From VXMO01 sp965219405 (lineage in GTDB: Bacteria > Chloroflexota > Dehalococcoidia > UBA6926): 64,000 bases of DNA. The notes beneath the pieces were generated by a model, which saw only the letters and a program-made list of their open reading frames with translations, had not been told where the DNA came from and did not search any database. Below are positions 9,901 to 18,923 of this stretch, in pieces. A program made the translations under genes and the position numbers. The stretch is taken from positions 992,001-1,056,000 of the forward strand of contig OZ244736.1 of assembly GCA_965219405.1 (NCBI GenBank), given 5' to 3'. Numbering within the stretch: position 1 is the first letter of the stretch; each line of letters opens with the position of its first letter.

Positions 9901-12900
9901 ACATCTGGCAGGATGTCCTCTCTCAACACCACATTGATCCGGGAATTATCGTAGAGGGCCCGTTCTTTGTGATAGAGCGGCAGGGCTCTCCTCGGCATCG
10001 GGTAATAGGCAAGGTTGTCATCAAGCAGCGGCATGCTGGCCGCCAAAACCTCATACGAACGGGACACATAGCCGAGGGTGTATACATCCATGGGCTGGAA
10101 CTGGTAGTGGTAGACGCCCAGGGAACCATCGGGAGCAACCACGTTGGGGTGGTATATGATCTCGCCGCCCATGTACCCCTGTCCCCAGAGCGGGTCCTCC
10201 CAGAGACCGATTGCATCCCCGAAATCGGGATGTATTCGGTGGGTCTCGGTGTTCATGAAATAGACACCCACGTTGTCGGCAGACGAGCCGATAATGTAGA
10301 ACTTGACGAACTCCAGGTCCTGGAGATGGCGGTGATAGGGAACGTCTCTGCCCTTGTAGGAAAGCGCCTCGAATGTCTCACGGTCTGGAATGGCCACAGC
10401 GCCATCATGAAAAGGGACCGCCCGAGCGGGGTTCAGCGGGTTCATCCGCACCGGGTCCCCCAGTTCGGTGATGTCGTCAATGCAGTCGTTATCGATGTCG
10501 GCCGGATCGGCGATGAGGAACTTTTCCACCCGGTAATGCTCCTTGGGGAGCGGGGACAGCTGCTCGGTCAGCGTTGTTGTGCCGTCTTCGCCCAGGGTCA
10601 CCGAGACCGGGAACTCTCGTTCGGAGTCCAGGGCGGGCCGCACGTAGAGCACGAAGTATTCCCCGGTGGTGGAATCGATGGTTGCGGGAACGGCATGTAC
10701 CTCTACCGCGGTTGCCGCCGGGGCGTGTTCGCCGACCGTACACGCCACGACTGATACCTTGACCGTCCCCTGACTGGTCAGCGCCTCCAGGCTGCCTCTG
10801 TCGTCATAGAACGACACCCGCACGCTAATGGTCTTGCCAAGGTCAGCCATAACCAGGGTGTAGGTCGAAGCCGTGGCTCCTACGATGTCGGAGGAATTGC
10901 TCCCGAAGTGGCTGCGGACCCACTGGAATCTGAACGCGTCATCGTCGAGCCCGTCGGGGTCGGCGATCCCGGACACGACCGCCGTCAGCGATTCGCCGAT
11001 TTCGACGGTGCCGCTGATGACGGGCGTGCCGGTCGCGGCACGGTTGGCGCTCACCCTGAGAATCCTGTCGGTGCCGGGTCTGTTGGAGGTGGCGATGTAC
11101 AGAGCCCCGTCGGGGCCGAGCACCGGGGTCCGCAGCCGGCCTTGGCTGCCGTCGAGCTCCGGAACGACGATCTGACCCGCGAAATCGCCCTGTTCGGTGA
11201 ACTCGAAGACCCGCAGCGACTTCGTCTTGAGCGTGGCCACCGCGAGTCGCCCTTCCCACTCCCCCCATTGGGGGCCGTCCAGGAAAACGGCTCCGCTGGT
11301 TGCCAGAGTGGGGAATCCCGAGGACCATTTGGCCTCGCGGGCAGATGGGAACTTCGCCAGGTCGGTCATGGGGACGCCGGCCTCGTCGGAATAGTCGTAG
11401 AAGGCCAACGTGCCGTCGTCCGGGATTGGGTCCCAGCCGTAGTTGCCACCTGGTGCGAGCAGATTGATCTCGTCGTTGTGTTTCGGGCCGTGCTCCACCA
11501 GCCACATCTGATCCGTGCCCGGGCGCAGCGCCAGGCCCTGGGGGTTGCGGAAGCCGTAGGCGTACACCGGCGAGGAGGCGCCGAATGGATTGCCGGGCGC
11601 CCCGGCGCCCGTCCGCGGGTCTATGCGGAGGACCTTGCCGCCCAGGGACGTCAGGTCCTGCGCGCCCGTTACTACCCGCCCGTCGCCGGTCGCGATCCAT
11701 AGATATCCTTCGGGGCCGAAAAGCAGCCGGCCTCCCGAGTGCCAGGGGCCCGGACCGATCGGCATGCCCTTTACCAGGGGATCGACGACGCGCGTGGCTT
11801 CGTCGTAGTCCGCGTCGATCGTCCAGGCGATCACCTGCATCTCGCGTCCGGTGTGCCCCTGGAGCGTGTAGAACCGCCGGTTGGTCGAAAAGTCCGGGTC
11901 CACGGCCAGCGCCTGCAGGCCGGCGAAACCGTCGACAAGCAGATCTCCGAGATCCGCGGCGACCCGCTTGACGGCGCCGTCGGTCAGCCTCGCGTTCAGC
12001 ACGCCGGCGCGCTGGGTGAACAGCATCGTCCCGTCTGGGGTGAAATCGATGCCCCAGGGGTGGGACAGGCCCGTGACTATTTCCGTCACCGTCAGTTCCG
12101 GACCCGGTTCGCGGGCGCCCACGACGGCGGGCGAAACAGCTTCCGCGGACTTGCCGGGGCCCTGCCCGTCGGTGTACGACGCCTCGGCCTTGAGCAGCAT
12201 CCCTTCGTCTTCTTCAGTTGGAACGTAGCTGTCTCCGTCGTCGTAGGCCTCGACGCCGGTCCAGGCGGTTCCGTCGGAGGACCTGGCCCAGCTCCACGAA
12301 ACCGCGCCCGAAGACGCCGCAGGGCCCGATCCGCCGCCCTCGAGGCCGTCGGGATCGCTCAGCGCGGCGCTGACCACCGTCCCGACCCTCGGCCGCGCCG
12401 GAAAGAGCGAAACGGTTCCGGGCCAATCCGCCGCCTTGATAGCCTCGGTGGCCTCGCTGGTCAGCGTTTCATAATTGCCACGGTCGTCGACGAACGCCAC
12501 CCGCACCTTGATCCGCTTGCCCAGATCCTCGGCGACGAGCGTGTAGGTGGACGAGCCGGTCCCGATGTTCGTCTCGGTCGCGCCGTCGACCCGCATCCAC
12601 TGGTACGAGTAGGCCGCCCGGGTCAGCCCGTCGTCGTCCGACACGTCGGAGACCGCCGCGGCGAGCGTCCCCTTCACCTGCGGCGTGCCCGTGACCGTCG
12701 GCTCGCCGGCAGCCGGGTTGTTGATGAAGGAGCCTCTCGCCTCGATCTTGAAGGAAAACGCGCCGGAGGCCCATCCCTGAGCAGCGGCCTGAGGAGAATA
12801 TGTCGCGCTTCCGTCCGCGATGGACCACCCCTCCGCGGCTCCCGTGTCTTCGGAGCCGCTCGCCATTCCACTGACGGCGATGGCGCCGGAACCGGTGACC

Positions 12901-15900
12901 CGGACCCTTTCGACGACCACGAAGTAGGTCGTCTCTTTCTCGAGAACCGGGCAGGTCGTCCCCGAGGCCGGAGCGGCGAAGGTGTTCACGCTCCGCTCGG
13001 ACAGGCTCGCCGGGGTGATCAGCGTGCAGAGCACGTCGCCCGGGACGCCGCTGCCGTCCGCGTTGAGCGTCACCTCGAGGTCGGACGGCGCGGACGACGT
13101 GTCCGAAACTTCGCCGAACTCGATCCTGACGGACGCCAGCGCGTACCCCGCGGTGTTGTTCCCGGAGGTGAACGCCTGGGCTCTTTTGGCGCCGGTCGAG
13201 CCCAGGTCGTGGCCGGCGCCGCCGGACTGCCCCGTGTTGCCCACCAGCGCGGCGGCGGTCTCCGCGTCTTCGACGGAGGGCCGAACGACTCCGCCAATGC
13301 CATGATAGGTGTAGATCATGGCATCGTCGGCGTCGACGACGTAGAAGGTCTCCCCGTCCGACCAGATGCCGTAGGCGTGGTCGTTGTCCTCGTGGAGCGT
13401 AAAGTCGTACCCCGCCTCGGTTCCGTCGGACAGTTTCACGCTCCGCACCGAGGCGTCGTTTGAGGCGAATCTGACGCCCCACATCGTCCGCCCGTCGGTG
13501 AAGAGGCCCCTCAGCTGGCCCGAGCCGGGGAACGTCAGTTTCCGGGACGTGTCGGGCTTCCCGTATTCGTCCTCCGGCGTCTCCGGGTCGTCGAACAGAC
13601 GGAAGGCGTGCGCGTGTGACGTGGTGTTGGTGATCCACAGATGACGGCCGTCGGTCGCCGTGCCGCGCACGATGAACACTCCCCCGGCGACGTTCAAGCC
13701 CCCGTAGACGAAGTCCCGGTCCTCCGCACGCGTGAAATTCGTCAGGTCGTAGCCGAAGACGTCCCGGCTGGCGCCGTCAAGGGACTCTTCGGCCACGTAC
13801 AGGCGAGCGCCATGGCCGGTGACGTAGAAATCCTCGTCGCCGAGGCTCGGAAGGTCCCAGCCAGGGTCTCGGGTCCCGTACTCGCTGGCCTCGGTGCCGG
13901 GATCGTCCCACAGCTTGTAGGCGAAGACCTTCCGGGCGCTCTCGTCGCCGACCCACAGCGTTTCGCCGTCCGACCAAATGCTCTTCGGGTCCGCGTTCTC
14001 CGGATGAAGAGCAAAGGGTCCATCCTGGATCCATTCCCTCTGAACCAGCGGTCTGCCTATCCACATCAACATGGCGCCGCCGCGGTCGGCGCGGATGCCC
14101 GACGCTGAACCCCCGGAAGGCAACAGAAAAGCAGCGGAGTCGATTTCTACGGTGACGGGATGATGCCCGTGCGAACGAACCTCGACAACGTCCGAATATG
14201 CACTGCCTGAGGCGACAGTGACGGTCTCGGCAGACAACTCTCCTTTCAGGACCGACAGTGCGATCGTCATGCCGAATGGCGTCGCTCCTTCGGCTATTCG
14301 GACCACGACCGTGTCGTCTCCCCGCCGCTCCAGCTCTGCAGTGAACGTGAAAGGTGCGCCCGGATTGTCGCCCGCGTCGAGATCCGTCAGCCCCGACAGA
14401 CCTTCGAAGACGCCGACAGGCAGGTCCTTGAGGTCGTTTCCCGAAAGGTCCAGCTCCGCGAGGTTCCCGAGGTCGGCGAACACCCCTTCCGGCAGTTCGG
14501 AGATTTCGTTGATCGACAGGTCCAGGTCGCGCAGCTCGAGATTGCCGGCGAAGAGCCCGTCCGGCAGTTCGTCTATCGAGTTGGCGGACAGGTCCAGTTC
14601 GTCGAGTTCGACGAGGTCGTCGAAAAGGCCGCCCGGGAGGTGCGCGAGCCCATTGCCCGCGAGCGACAGCGAGACGAGTCCGGCCAAGTTTCGCAACACG
14701 CCTTCCGGCAGTGTCTCCAGGCCGTTCGCCGACAGGTCCAGAACGCTCAGATTCGCGGTTTGGGCGGCGAACGGCCCGTCAGGCAGTTCAGTCAAGAGGT
14801 TTCCCGACAGATAGAGCTCCTCCACCGCGCGGAGGTCTTCGAAGAGTCCGTCCGGGACCGTCTCGAGGAAGTTTCTGTTCAGGTCCAGGGCGCGCAGCGC
14901 GTGCAGGTCCCCGAAATCCCCGACCTGAAGGGCCGACAGTCCTCTCCCCTGAAGGTACAGCCCGGACGTGATGTCGGGGCCGAAGTGCCGGGAGCCGGTC
15001 CAAATCCTGAGCCTCGTCTCGGAAACCTCCGAGCAGTCGCCGACGCCGGTCATCCCGGCGACGATGGCCGCCATCACCGAAGGCGTCCGGTCGCAGATAC
15101 CGGAGGCCCCGATCCGGCCCGTCGGCTTGCTGGTCAGCGACTCTCTGTTGCCGGCGCCGTCGGTGAAGGACACTCTGACCTTGACGGTCCTGTCCCGGTC
15201 GCCGGGGACGATGGTGTAGGTCGAATCGGTCGCGCCCGCGGTGTCCGTGTCGCCGTTCCCGTCGTTCGAAACCCATTGATACTCGAAGATGGCGGCGTCC
15301 AGCCCGTCCGCGTCGGCGATGGAGCGGGTGCCCGCCGCCAGCGTCTCGCCCACTCGGACCGCGCCGGTTATCGTCGGCGCTCCCGTCGCAGGATTGTTCC
15401 AGTCGTATGCGTAGAGCTTAGCGTCGTCGCGGGACGCCACCCACATCGTGGACCCGGCCGACCAGATGCCCTCGTAAGACTCATCGTCGGCGTCCAGCGC
15501 GAAGTCCTTGCCGGCGTCCCAGCTCTGGTCCGACATCCGGTATGCGTACAGCTTGGCGTCCCGCCAGTCCGAAACCCACATCGTGGATCCGTTCGACCAG
15601 ACACCCATCGGAGAACCGTGGCCGGCGGCCAGCGTGATGTCCTTCTCGAAGTCCCAGGCCCTGGTCGACAGGTCGTAGGCGAACACCGTGTCGTTGCCGG
15701 TGTCCGCCACCCACATGGTGGTTCCGTCCGACCAGATGCCCTCGGGAAATTTGTTGCCGGCTGCAGAAAGCGTGTTGAAGTCCTTGCCCGAGTCCCGACT
15801 CCGGTCCGACATCCGGTATGCGTACAGCTTGGCGTCGGTGAAGTCCGACGCCCACATGGTGGTCCCGTCCGACCAGATGCCCACCGGAGAGCCGTTGTCG

Positions 15901-16166
15901 GCGTCCAGAGTGAAGTCCTTGCCCGAGTCCCGGGTCCGGTCCGACATCCGGTAGGCGTACAGCTTGTGATCCTCGAAGTCCGCGACCCACATGGTGGTCC
16001 CGTCCGACCAGATGCCGGTCGGGTAGCCGTTGGCGGCGTCCAAGGTGAAATCGCTGCCGGAGTCCCGGCTCTGGGCCCGTACCTCAGGAGTGAGAAGCAG
16101 GGCAGCGAGGGCAGTCAGTGCAATGAGCAGCAGCGGGAGCGGCGCAAGACGCCGGGAGGCGGTCAT
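6975..16166 (-). CDS. 3063-aa secreted multidomain protein: propeller repeats, LRRs, GSDH-like propeller, PPDK-like domain, Ig-like repeats
   Basis: A signal peptide spans residues 1-31. Five propeller-like repeats with GIWSDGTTMWVAD motifs cover about 32-250. An Ig-like unit is followed by eight or nine LRRs at about 390-600 (LxxLDLSxNxLxxLPxGVF). More propeller repeats lie at about 710-955 and a choice-of-anchor-R-like module at about 975-1150. Residues 1360-1705 resemble soluble PQQ-type glucose/sorbosone dehydrogenase propellers (LSHPWGIDFTPDG, GFRNPQGLALRPG, GGNYGWDP). Residues about 1800-2525 resemble PEP synthase/pyruvate phosphate dikinase: a swivelling phosphohistidine-like site (TPLSHVNLRA, about 2144) and an ATP-binding part (RSSTNNEDLPGFSGAG, about 2339; KQARPWV, about 2520). 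Four Ig-like repeats and a final beta domain end the protein. Export and architecture are clear. Catalysis outside the cell would be surprising and is not shown. Confidence 0.92.
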   Translation of the reverse strand: MTASRRLAPLPLLLIALTALAALLLTPEVRAQSRDSGSDFTLDAANGYPTGIWSDGTTMWVADFEDHKLYAYRMSDRTRDSGKDFTLDADNGSPVGIWSDGTTMWASDFTDAKLYAYRMSDRSRDSGKDFNTLSAAGNKFPEGIWSDGTTMWVADTGNDTVFAYDLSTRAWDFEKDITLAAGHGSPMGVWSNGSTMWVSDWRDAKLYAYRMSDQSWDAGKDFALDADDESYEGIWSAGSTMWVASRDDAKLYAYDWNNPATGAPTITGAVRVGETLAAGTRSIADADGLDAAIFEYQWVSNDGNGDTDTAGATDSTYTIVPGDRDRTVKVRVSFTDGAGNRESLTSKPTGRIGASGICDRTPSVMAAIVAGMTGVGDCSEVSETRLRIWTGSRHFGPDITSGLYLQGRGLSALQVGDFGDLHALRALDLNRNFLETVPDGLFEDLRAVEELYLSGNLLTELPDGPFAAQTANLSVLDLSANGLETLPEGVLRNLAGLVSLSLAGNGLAHLPGGLFDDLVELDELDLSANSIDELPDGLFAGNLELRDLDLSINEISELPEGVFADLGNLAELDLSGNDLKDLPVGVFEGLSGLTDLDAGDNPGAPFTFTAELERRGDDTVVVRIAEGATPFGMTIALSVLKGELSAETVTVASGSAYSDVVEVRSHGHHPVTVEIDSAAFLLPSGGSASGIRADRGGAMLMWIGRPLVQREWIQDGPFALHPENADPKSIWSDGETLWVGDESARKVFAYKLWDDPGTEASEYGTRDPGWDLPSLGDEDFYVTGHGARLYVAEESLDGASRDVFGYDLTNFTRAEDRDFVYGGLNVAGGVFIVRGTATDGRHLWITNTTSHAHAFRLFDDPETPEDEYGKPDTSRKLTFPGSGQLRGLFTDGRTMWGVRFASNDASVRSVKLSDGTEAGYDFTLHEDNDHAYGIWSDGETFYVVDADDAMIYTYHGIGGVVRPSVEDAETAAALVGNTGQSGGAGHDLGSTGAKRAQAFTSGNNTAGYALASVRIEFGEVSDTSSAPSDLEVTLNADGSGVPGDVLCTLITPASLSERSVNTFAAPASGTTCPVLEKETTYFVVVERVRVTGSGAIAVSGMASGSEDTGAAEGWSIADGSATYSPQAAAQGWASGAFSFKIEARGSFINNPAAGEPTVTGTPQVKGTLAAAVSDVSDDDGLTRAAYSYQWMRVDGATETNIGTGSSTYTLVAEDLGKRIKVRVAFVDDRGNYETLTSEATEAIKAADWPGTVSLFPARPRVGTVVSAALSDPDGLEGGGSGPAASSGAVSWSWARSSDGTAWTGVEAYDDGDSYVPTEEDEGMLLKAEASYTDGQGPGKSAEAVSPAVVGAREPGPELTVTEIVTGLSHPWGIDFTPDGTMLFTQRAGVLNARLTDGAVKRVAADLGDLLVDGFAGLQALAVDPDFSTNRRFYTLQGHTGREMQVIAWTIDADYDEATRVVDPLVKGMPIGPGPWHSGGRLLFGPEGYLWIATGDGRVVTGAQDLTSLGGKVLRIDPRTGAGAPGNPFGASSPVYAYGFRNPQGLALRPGTDQMWLVEHGPKHNDEINLLAPGGNYGWDPIPDDGTLAFYDYSDEAGVPMTDLAKFPSAREAKWSSGFPTLATSGAVFLDGPQWGEWEGRLAVATLKTKSLRVFEFTEQGDFAGQIVVPELDGSQGRLRTPVLGPDGALYIATSNRPGTDRILRVSANRAATGTPVISGTVEIGESLTAVVSGIADPDGLDDDAFRFQWVRSHFGSNSSDIVGATASTYTLVMADLGKTISVRVSFYDDRGSLEALTSQGTVKVSVVACTVGEHAPAATAVEVHAVPATIDSTTGEYFVLYVRPALDSEREFPVSVTLGEDGTTTLTEQLSPLPKEHYRVEKFLIADPADIDNDCIDDITELGDPVRMNPLNPARAVPFHDGAVAIPDRETFEALSYKGRDVPYHRHLQDLEFVKFYIIGSSADNVGVYFMNTETHRIHPDFGDAIGLWEDPLWGQGYMGGEIIYHPNVVAPDGSLGVYHYQFQPMDVYTLGYVSRSYEVLAASMPLLDDNLAYYPMPRRALPLYHKERALYDNSRINVVLREDILPDVPFLPLNVGEGYGFLRLMSLEERPDPRDVVIYETIPNELARVAGLITTVPQTPLSHVNLRAVQDGVPNAFIRDALDDGDIDDLIGTYVHYSVTADGYSIRAASPAEVEAYFAASRPPETQTPERDLTVTQVTDLVDIGFDDWNAFGVKAANVAVLRTLGFPDGTVPDGFAVPFYFYDEFMKDNGFYDEVEEMLADPEFQSDYDTQEKELKKLRKKIKQGETPDWIIDALEEMHATYPEGQSLRYRSSTNNEDLPGFSGAGLYDSKTQDPEETEEDGIDKSIKGVWASLWNFRAFTEREFHRIDHMATAMGVLVHPNYSDELANGVAVSFDPIYGTEGSYYVNTQLGEDLVTNPDAHSVPEEILLDLSGSYTTLATSNQAPGEQLLMSDAQIGQLRRHLQDIHDHFEDLYNPGPDEPFAMEIEFKITGDDVLSIKQARPWVFGVPTSAEVSGTPQEEPIWSATLTVAIGENFAGYTTFLSSPETNTLGALSSDTITLDNTSYTVRALGVLNGKLILSAMPKLTVDFVLVVGTDEFASSDASTLEGDPLIQFQWNYPGLDLSEGEEVAVRMIEPAENTPATGVPTISGTVQVGETLTADVSGINDADGLDNVSYGYQWISGGTDIDGATGSSYLLTSSEQGRTIKVRVSFIDDRNIAEARTSDATGAVIAARNRQATGKPTIDGTARVGQTLTADASNISDLDGITNATFFYQWRAGGLTIIGANRSIYTLTASEQGKTVTVRVRFVDDRNNIESRASDATEEVAAAPNRDATGSPSITGMPQVEQTLTASTSGIADQDGLDDVSYGYQWIAGGFDIGGATGSTYTLTASEQGQTIQVRVTFTDDAGNAESLASEATAEVTTAPVPLTVSVTVSAPATHDGSSEFTFKIEFSEEFNLSYRTLKFDAFNVTGGSVERAQRTDKPSNIKWRITVRPDSNEDVTIVLPVTTDCNAAGAVCTGDGRKLSNLLSFTVSGPGG

Positions 16167-16293
16167 GACTCGCGCCAGGGCCTTCTATCGGTGGGAGTGG
16201 TCCGGTCGCCGTGGACGGCGAGCCCCGGAGCGGCGCTCCCTAGCGTCGTTCCGTCCGTCCTCTCAGGTGCATGGACTGGTCTGTCGAGCGCCA
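16167..16293 (-). promoter_or_regulatory. Conserved 5' element, copy 2 (upstream of the 3063-aa gene)
   Basis: This is the partner of 6362-6488, with seven substitutions, six of them transitions. Within the TCGCCG-nnnn-CGGCGA hairpin only the loop changes (TCTG to TCCA). GGGAG and CTCCC flank it in both copies. Homology stops sharply after GAGCGCCA, which suggests a defined functional unit or recent gene conversion. Confidence 0.6.
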
Positions 16294-16755
16294 CGGGAAT
16301 GCCTATCTCGCAGAGTCGGGATGGCGGGGCCTTCCACCCTCCGCATGTCCGCACGCGGACGGCCGGCCGATGACTTCGCTAATCTCTGGTGCCTCTTCGT
16401 ACCCGAATAGAACGCTAAAGATTTATGAACATTTTGGTAAGTGCCGTAGCACCCTTTGCGAATGAGAGTGCTTGCTCTTAGAGAGAGTGTGTCTGCAAAT
16501 TGCACACTGTTGAAACAACAATATGTTTGCTCTATGAGAGGGTGATTTTGTAACTTGGACAGGTATAAACCGCTCTTGCGAACGCAAACGATGAGGGCTA
16601 GATTCGTATTCACGCACACACCGCCGGGACCACCGAACACTCGATGTTCTCTCGTGCATATGGGAGAGGAGATGTCTCAGGCGACTCGCCAAAGCCGGAG
16701 GTTCATCCCATCAATGCCGCCGCAAGCGTCTTTCGCATGAGCGGCTGGATTTCTG
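16294..16755. other. Divergent intergenic region with AT-rich promoter zone
   Basis: No gene is seen. TTTGGTAAGTGCC at 16433-16445 matches 6629-6641. Two imperfect tandem units start with TTGCTCT near 16473 and 16528 and run on through GAGAG-GTG and a final ACA; they could be regulatory sites. The region must serve the minus-strand giant gene and possibly the plus-strand kinase operon. Confidence 0.4.
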
Positions 16756-16998
16756 ATGCGCCTCGATCCGGACGGGCTGAGAGACGCCGCGGCCATACTG
16801 GTCTGGGCGCTCCCGTTCGTAGTCGCATTCAGTCTTGCGCAGCCGGCGCTCTGGCCTGTGGGTTCGCTGGAGCACTATGTCGTGTATGCGCCGCTGTTCC
16901 CGCTACAGAGGCCGGGAGCAGGCCGGCGCCAGATTGCTGCGCCAGTTCGAGCGGCGGTCCGGCGCTATCCAATCGGGCTCCGGCGCCCCTTGGCGTGA
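16756..16998 (+). pseudogene. Remnant of a sensor histidine kinase 5' end
   Basis: The 80-codon frame reads LDPDGLRDAAAILVW, then a membrane helix and HYVVYAPLFPL. It parallels the first 50 residues of the intact kinase downstream (LDPDEVAYAAHIMVW plus helix). After about residue 50 the similarity ends in low-complexity Arg-rich sequence. This fits a truncated duplicate of the kinase gene just upstream of its intact copy. It could instead be a small membrane protein. Confidence 0.45.
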
Positions 16999-17038
16999 GG
17001 GGGGTTAGCTTGGGTACCGGGATAGGGATCTGTATCTG

Positions 17039-18265
17039 ATGAAGGCAGCGGTCGGCGCAATACAGACGCGGGTGCTTCAGATGCTCTGGCTTGACCCGGA
17101 CGAGGTAGCGTACGCCGCTCACATTATGGTGTGGACTCGCTGGTTCCTTTGGGTGGGCGCCATGGTCTCACTTGCCATTCAACCTACATTCACGTATCCC
17201 CAATCCATTCTCCAATCCATTCCGTTCATAGTCCTGCACGTGGCGGTGGTCACGCTCAATGGCTGGGTGCACTACCGTCTGGTCTCCCGGCGTAGGGTGA
17301 CATGGCGTCACGTGTTCGCCCTCAGTGTCTTGGACATAACTTTCGCCACGGCCACTGTCGTCGATGGGGGTTACGACACTTTCTGGTTTGTTGGCTACTA
17401 TGCCGCCCTTGCCGCCTTTGCCGCTGTCTTCACCTCCCCACTGCTGAATCTCACCTGGACTACGATTGCCGCATCCATATATGTCGGCGCGAGTCTGACC
17501 GTTGGTTCGGGCATGGCCCTCGATGGCGTCGATTTGAAGGCCCTTTACGTCAGAGTAGTCGGGATGTTTGGGGTCGTCCTCGCCATTAACTTCATCACCC
17601 GGTTTCAACGGCGCAGGGCCATAGCAGCGATGGAACGGGAGCGGGCGCTGCAACGGGAACGGCTCGAGCTCTCCGAGACGATTCACGATACGGCCGCCCA
17701 GACCGCCTTCATGATCGGCCTGGGGATAGACGCGGCCAAACAGATTGCCGGAGACTTGAACGAGGAACTCACCGCCAGGCTTGATGCGACCTCACGGCTT
17801 TCCAAGACCGCAGTCTGGCAGCTGAGACACCCGATAGACATGGGCCGCATTTTCGACGGCAGGGATCTTGGCTGGACCCTGGACTCACACGTTGCGACGT
17901 TCAGAACCATCACGGCTGTATCGGCGGAGCTGACCCAGAACGGGGTGGAGCCGCCACTTTCGATTGGGGCCAGGAGTCTGTTGTTCACCATCGCGCATAA
18001 CGCCCTCGCCAACGCCTTTCGCCATGCCGAGGCGAGCCGGGTGCTGGCCGAACTTGACTTCGGACAGCGCGAGATCAGGCTGTCGGTGTCGGATGACGGG
18101 GTAGGACTTCCTGACGACTACGAGGAGCGGGGCCACGGCTTCGAAAACATGCGGGCGTACGCCGAGCGTCTGGGCGGACGGCTTATCGTCGAGCCCAGGG
18201 GACCGGTCGGGGGCGCCAGCGTGACCTGTGTGATGCCGTTGAGTCGCGGAGAACAGGGGGGCTAG
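17039..18265 (+). CDS. Membrane sensor histidine kinase, HisKA_3/NarX-like
   Basis: This 408-residue kinase has about five or six hydrophobic helices in residues 25-190 and no large extracellular sensor. A dimerisation helix carries the likely phosphorylated His216 in ETIHDTAAQ. A GHKL ATPase domain follows: N-box HNALANAFRH, then SVSDDGVGLP and GHGFENM. The ATG follows AGGGAT. The response regulator starts one base after its stop, so the two form an operon. A second kinase in this window (32477) shares the layout, with a tract of ERERALQRER preceding the phosphorylated helix in both. The signal sensed cannot be read from the sequence; membrane-embedded sensing is likely. Confidence 0.92.
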   Translation: MKAAVGAIQTRVLQMLWLDPDEVAYAAHIMVWTRWFLWVGAMVSLAIQPTFTYPQSILQSIPFIVLHVAVVTLNGWVHYRLVSRRRVTWRHVFALSVLDITFATATVVDGGYDTFWFVGYYAALAAFAAVFTSPLLNLTWTTIAASIYVGASLTVGSGMALDGVDLKALYVRVVGMFGVVLAINFITRFQRRRAIAAMERERALQRERLELSETIHDTAAQTAFMIGLGIDAAKQIAGDLNEELTARLDATSRLSKTAVWQLRHPIDMGRIFDGRDLGWTLDSHVATFRTITAVSAELTQNGVEPPLSIGARSLLFTIAHNALANAFRHAEASRVLAELDFGQREIRLSVSDDGVGLPDDYEERGHGFENMRAYAERLGGRLIVEPRGPVGGASVTCVMPLSRGEQGG

Positions 18266-18266
18266 G

Positions 18267-18923
18267 TTGTCAACAGAGTCTCGCCGCATAAGGGTGCTGC
18301 TCGCCGACGACCACTCAATAGTGCGGGAAGGTCTTCAGTCGATGCTGGAGCGGTCTGAGGAGATTGAGGTGGTGGGCCAGGCCAGGGACGGGATGGAGGC
18401 GGTGAAGGTGGCCTCCGAGTTGTCGCCTGACGTAATCATCATGGATGTCATGATGCCGGAGAAGGACGGCGTTGAGGCGTGCCGGGAGATCATGGAGTCT
18501 CTGCCCGACACTCGGGTGATTATGCTGACTGCCTCGACGGAGGCGGAGGCCCTGATAGAGGCGGTGGCCGCAGGTGCGGCCGGCTATCTTCAGAAGGTGG
18601 CCGGGATGGACCAGGTTCTGAGCATGATCAGGGGCGCGGCTGCGGGCGAGGGGCGTCTGCCGACCGATGTGGTGAAGCGGGTCTTTGACAGGATCAAGAT
18701 TCGGAGCAGGGGGAAATCGAAGGAGATCGACCTGACCCAGAGAGAGAAGGAGATACTCGTGTCGTTCTGCCGCGGCATGTCATACGTTGCGATTGCGGAG
18801 GCAAGGGGAGTCAAGGCGGTTACCATCCGAAACGCCATCTACACGATTCAGGTGAAGTTGGGCGTCGACTCGAAGCAGGAGGTCGTGGTGTGGGCTGCGC
18901 AGAACGGGCTGTTAGATGACTAA
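18267..18923 (+). CDS. LuxR/NarL-type response regulator
   Basis: The receiver domain covers residues 8-125 with acidic pocket ADD, phospho-acceptor Asp60 (IIMDVMMPEKDG), Thr in MLTAST and Lys in YLQK. A C-terminal helix-turn-helix of the LuxR class follows (LTQREKEILVSFCRGMS, residues 151-215), although recognition-helix residues (AVTIRNAIYTI) deviate from the usual pattern. The start is TTG, preceded by a G-rich site at the end of the kinase gene. It is translationally adjacent to its kinase. It is a close paralogue of the regulator at 33696 and probably binds a different operator. Confidence 0.92.
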   Translation: MSTESRRIRVLLADDHSIVREGLQSMLERSEEIEVVGQARDGMEAVKVASELSPDVIIMDVMMPEKDGVEACREIMESLPDTRVIMLTASTEAEALIEAVAAGAAGYLQKVAGMDQVLSMIRGAAAGEGRLPTDVVKRVFDRIKIRSRGKSKEIDLTQREKEILVSFCRGMSYVAIAEARGVKAVTIRNAIYTIQVKLGVDSKQEVVVWAAQNGLLDD

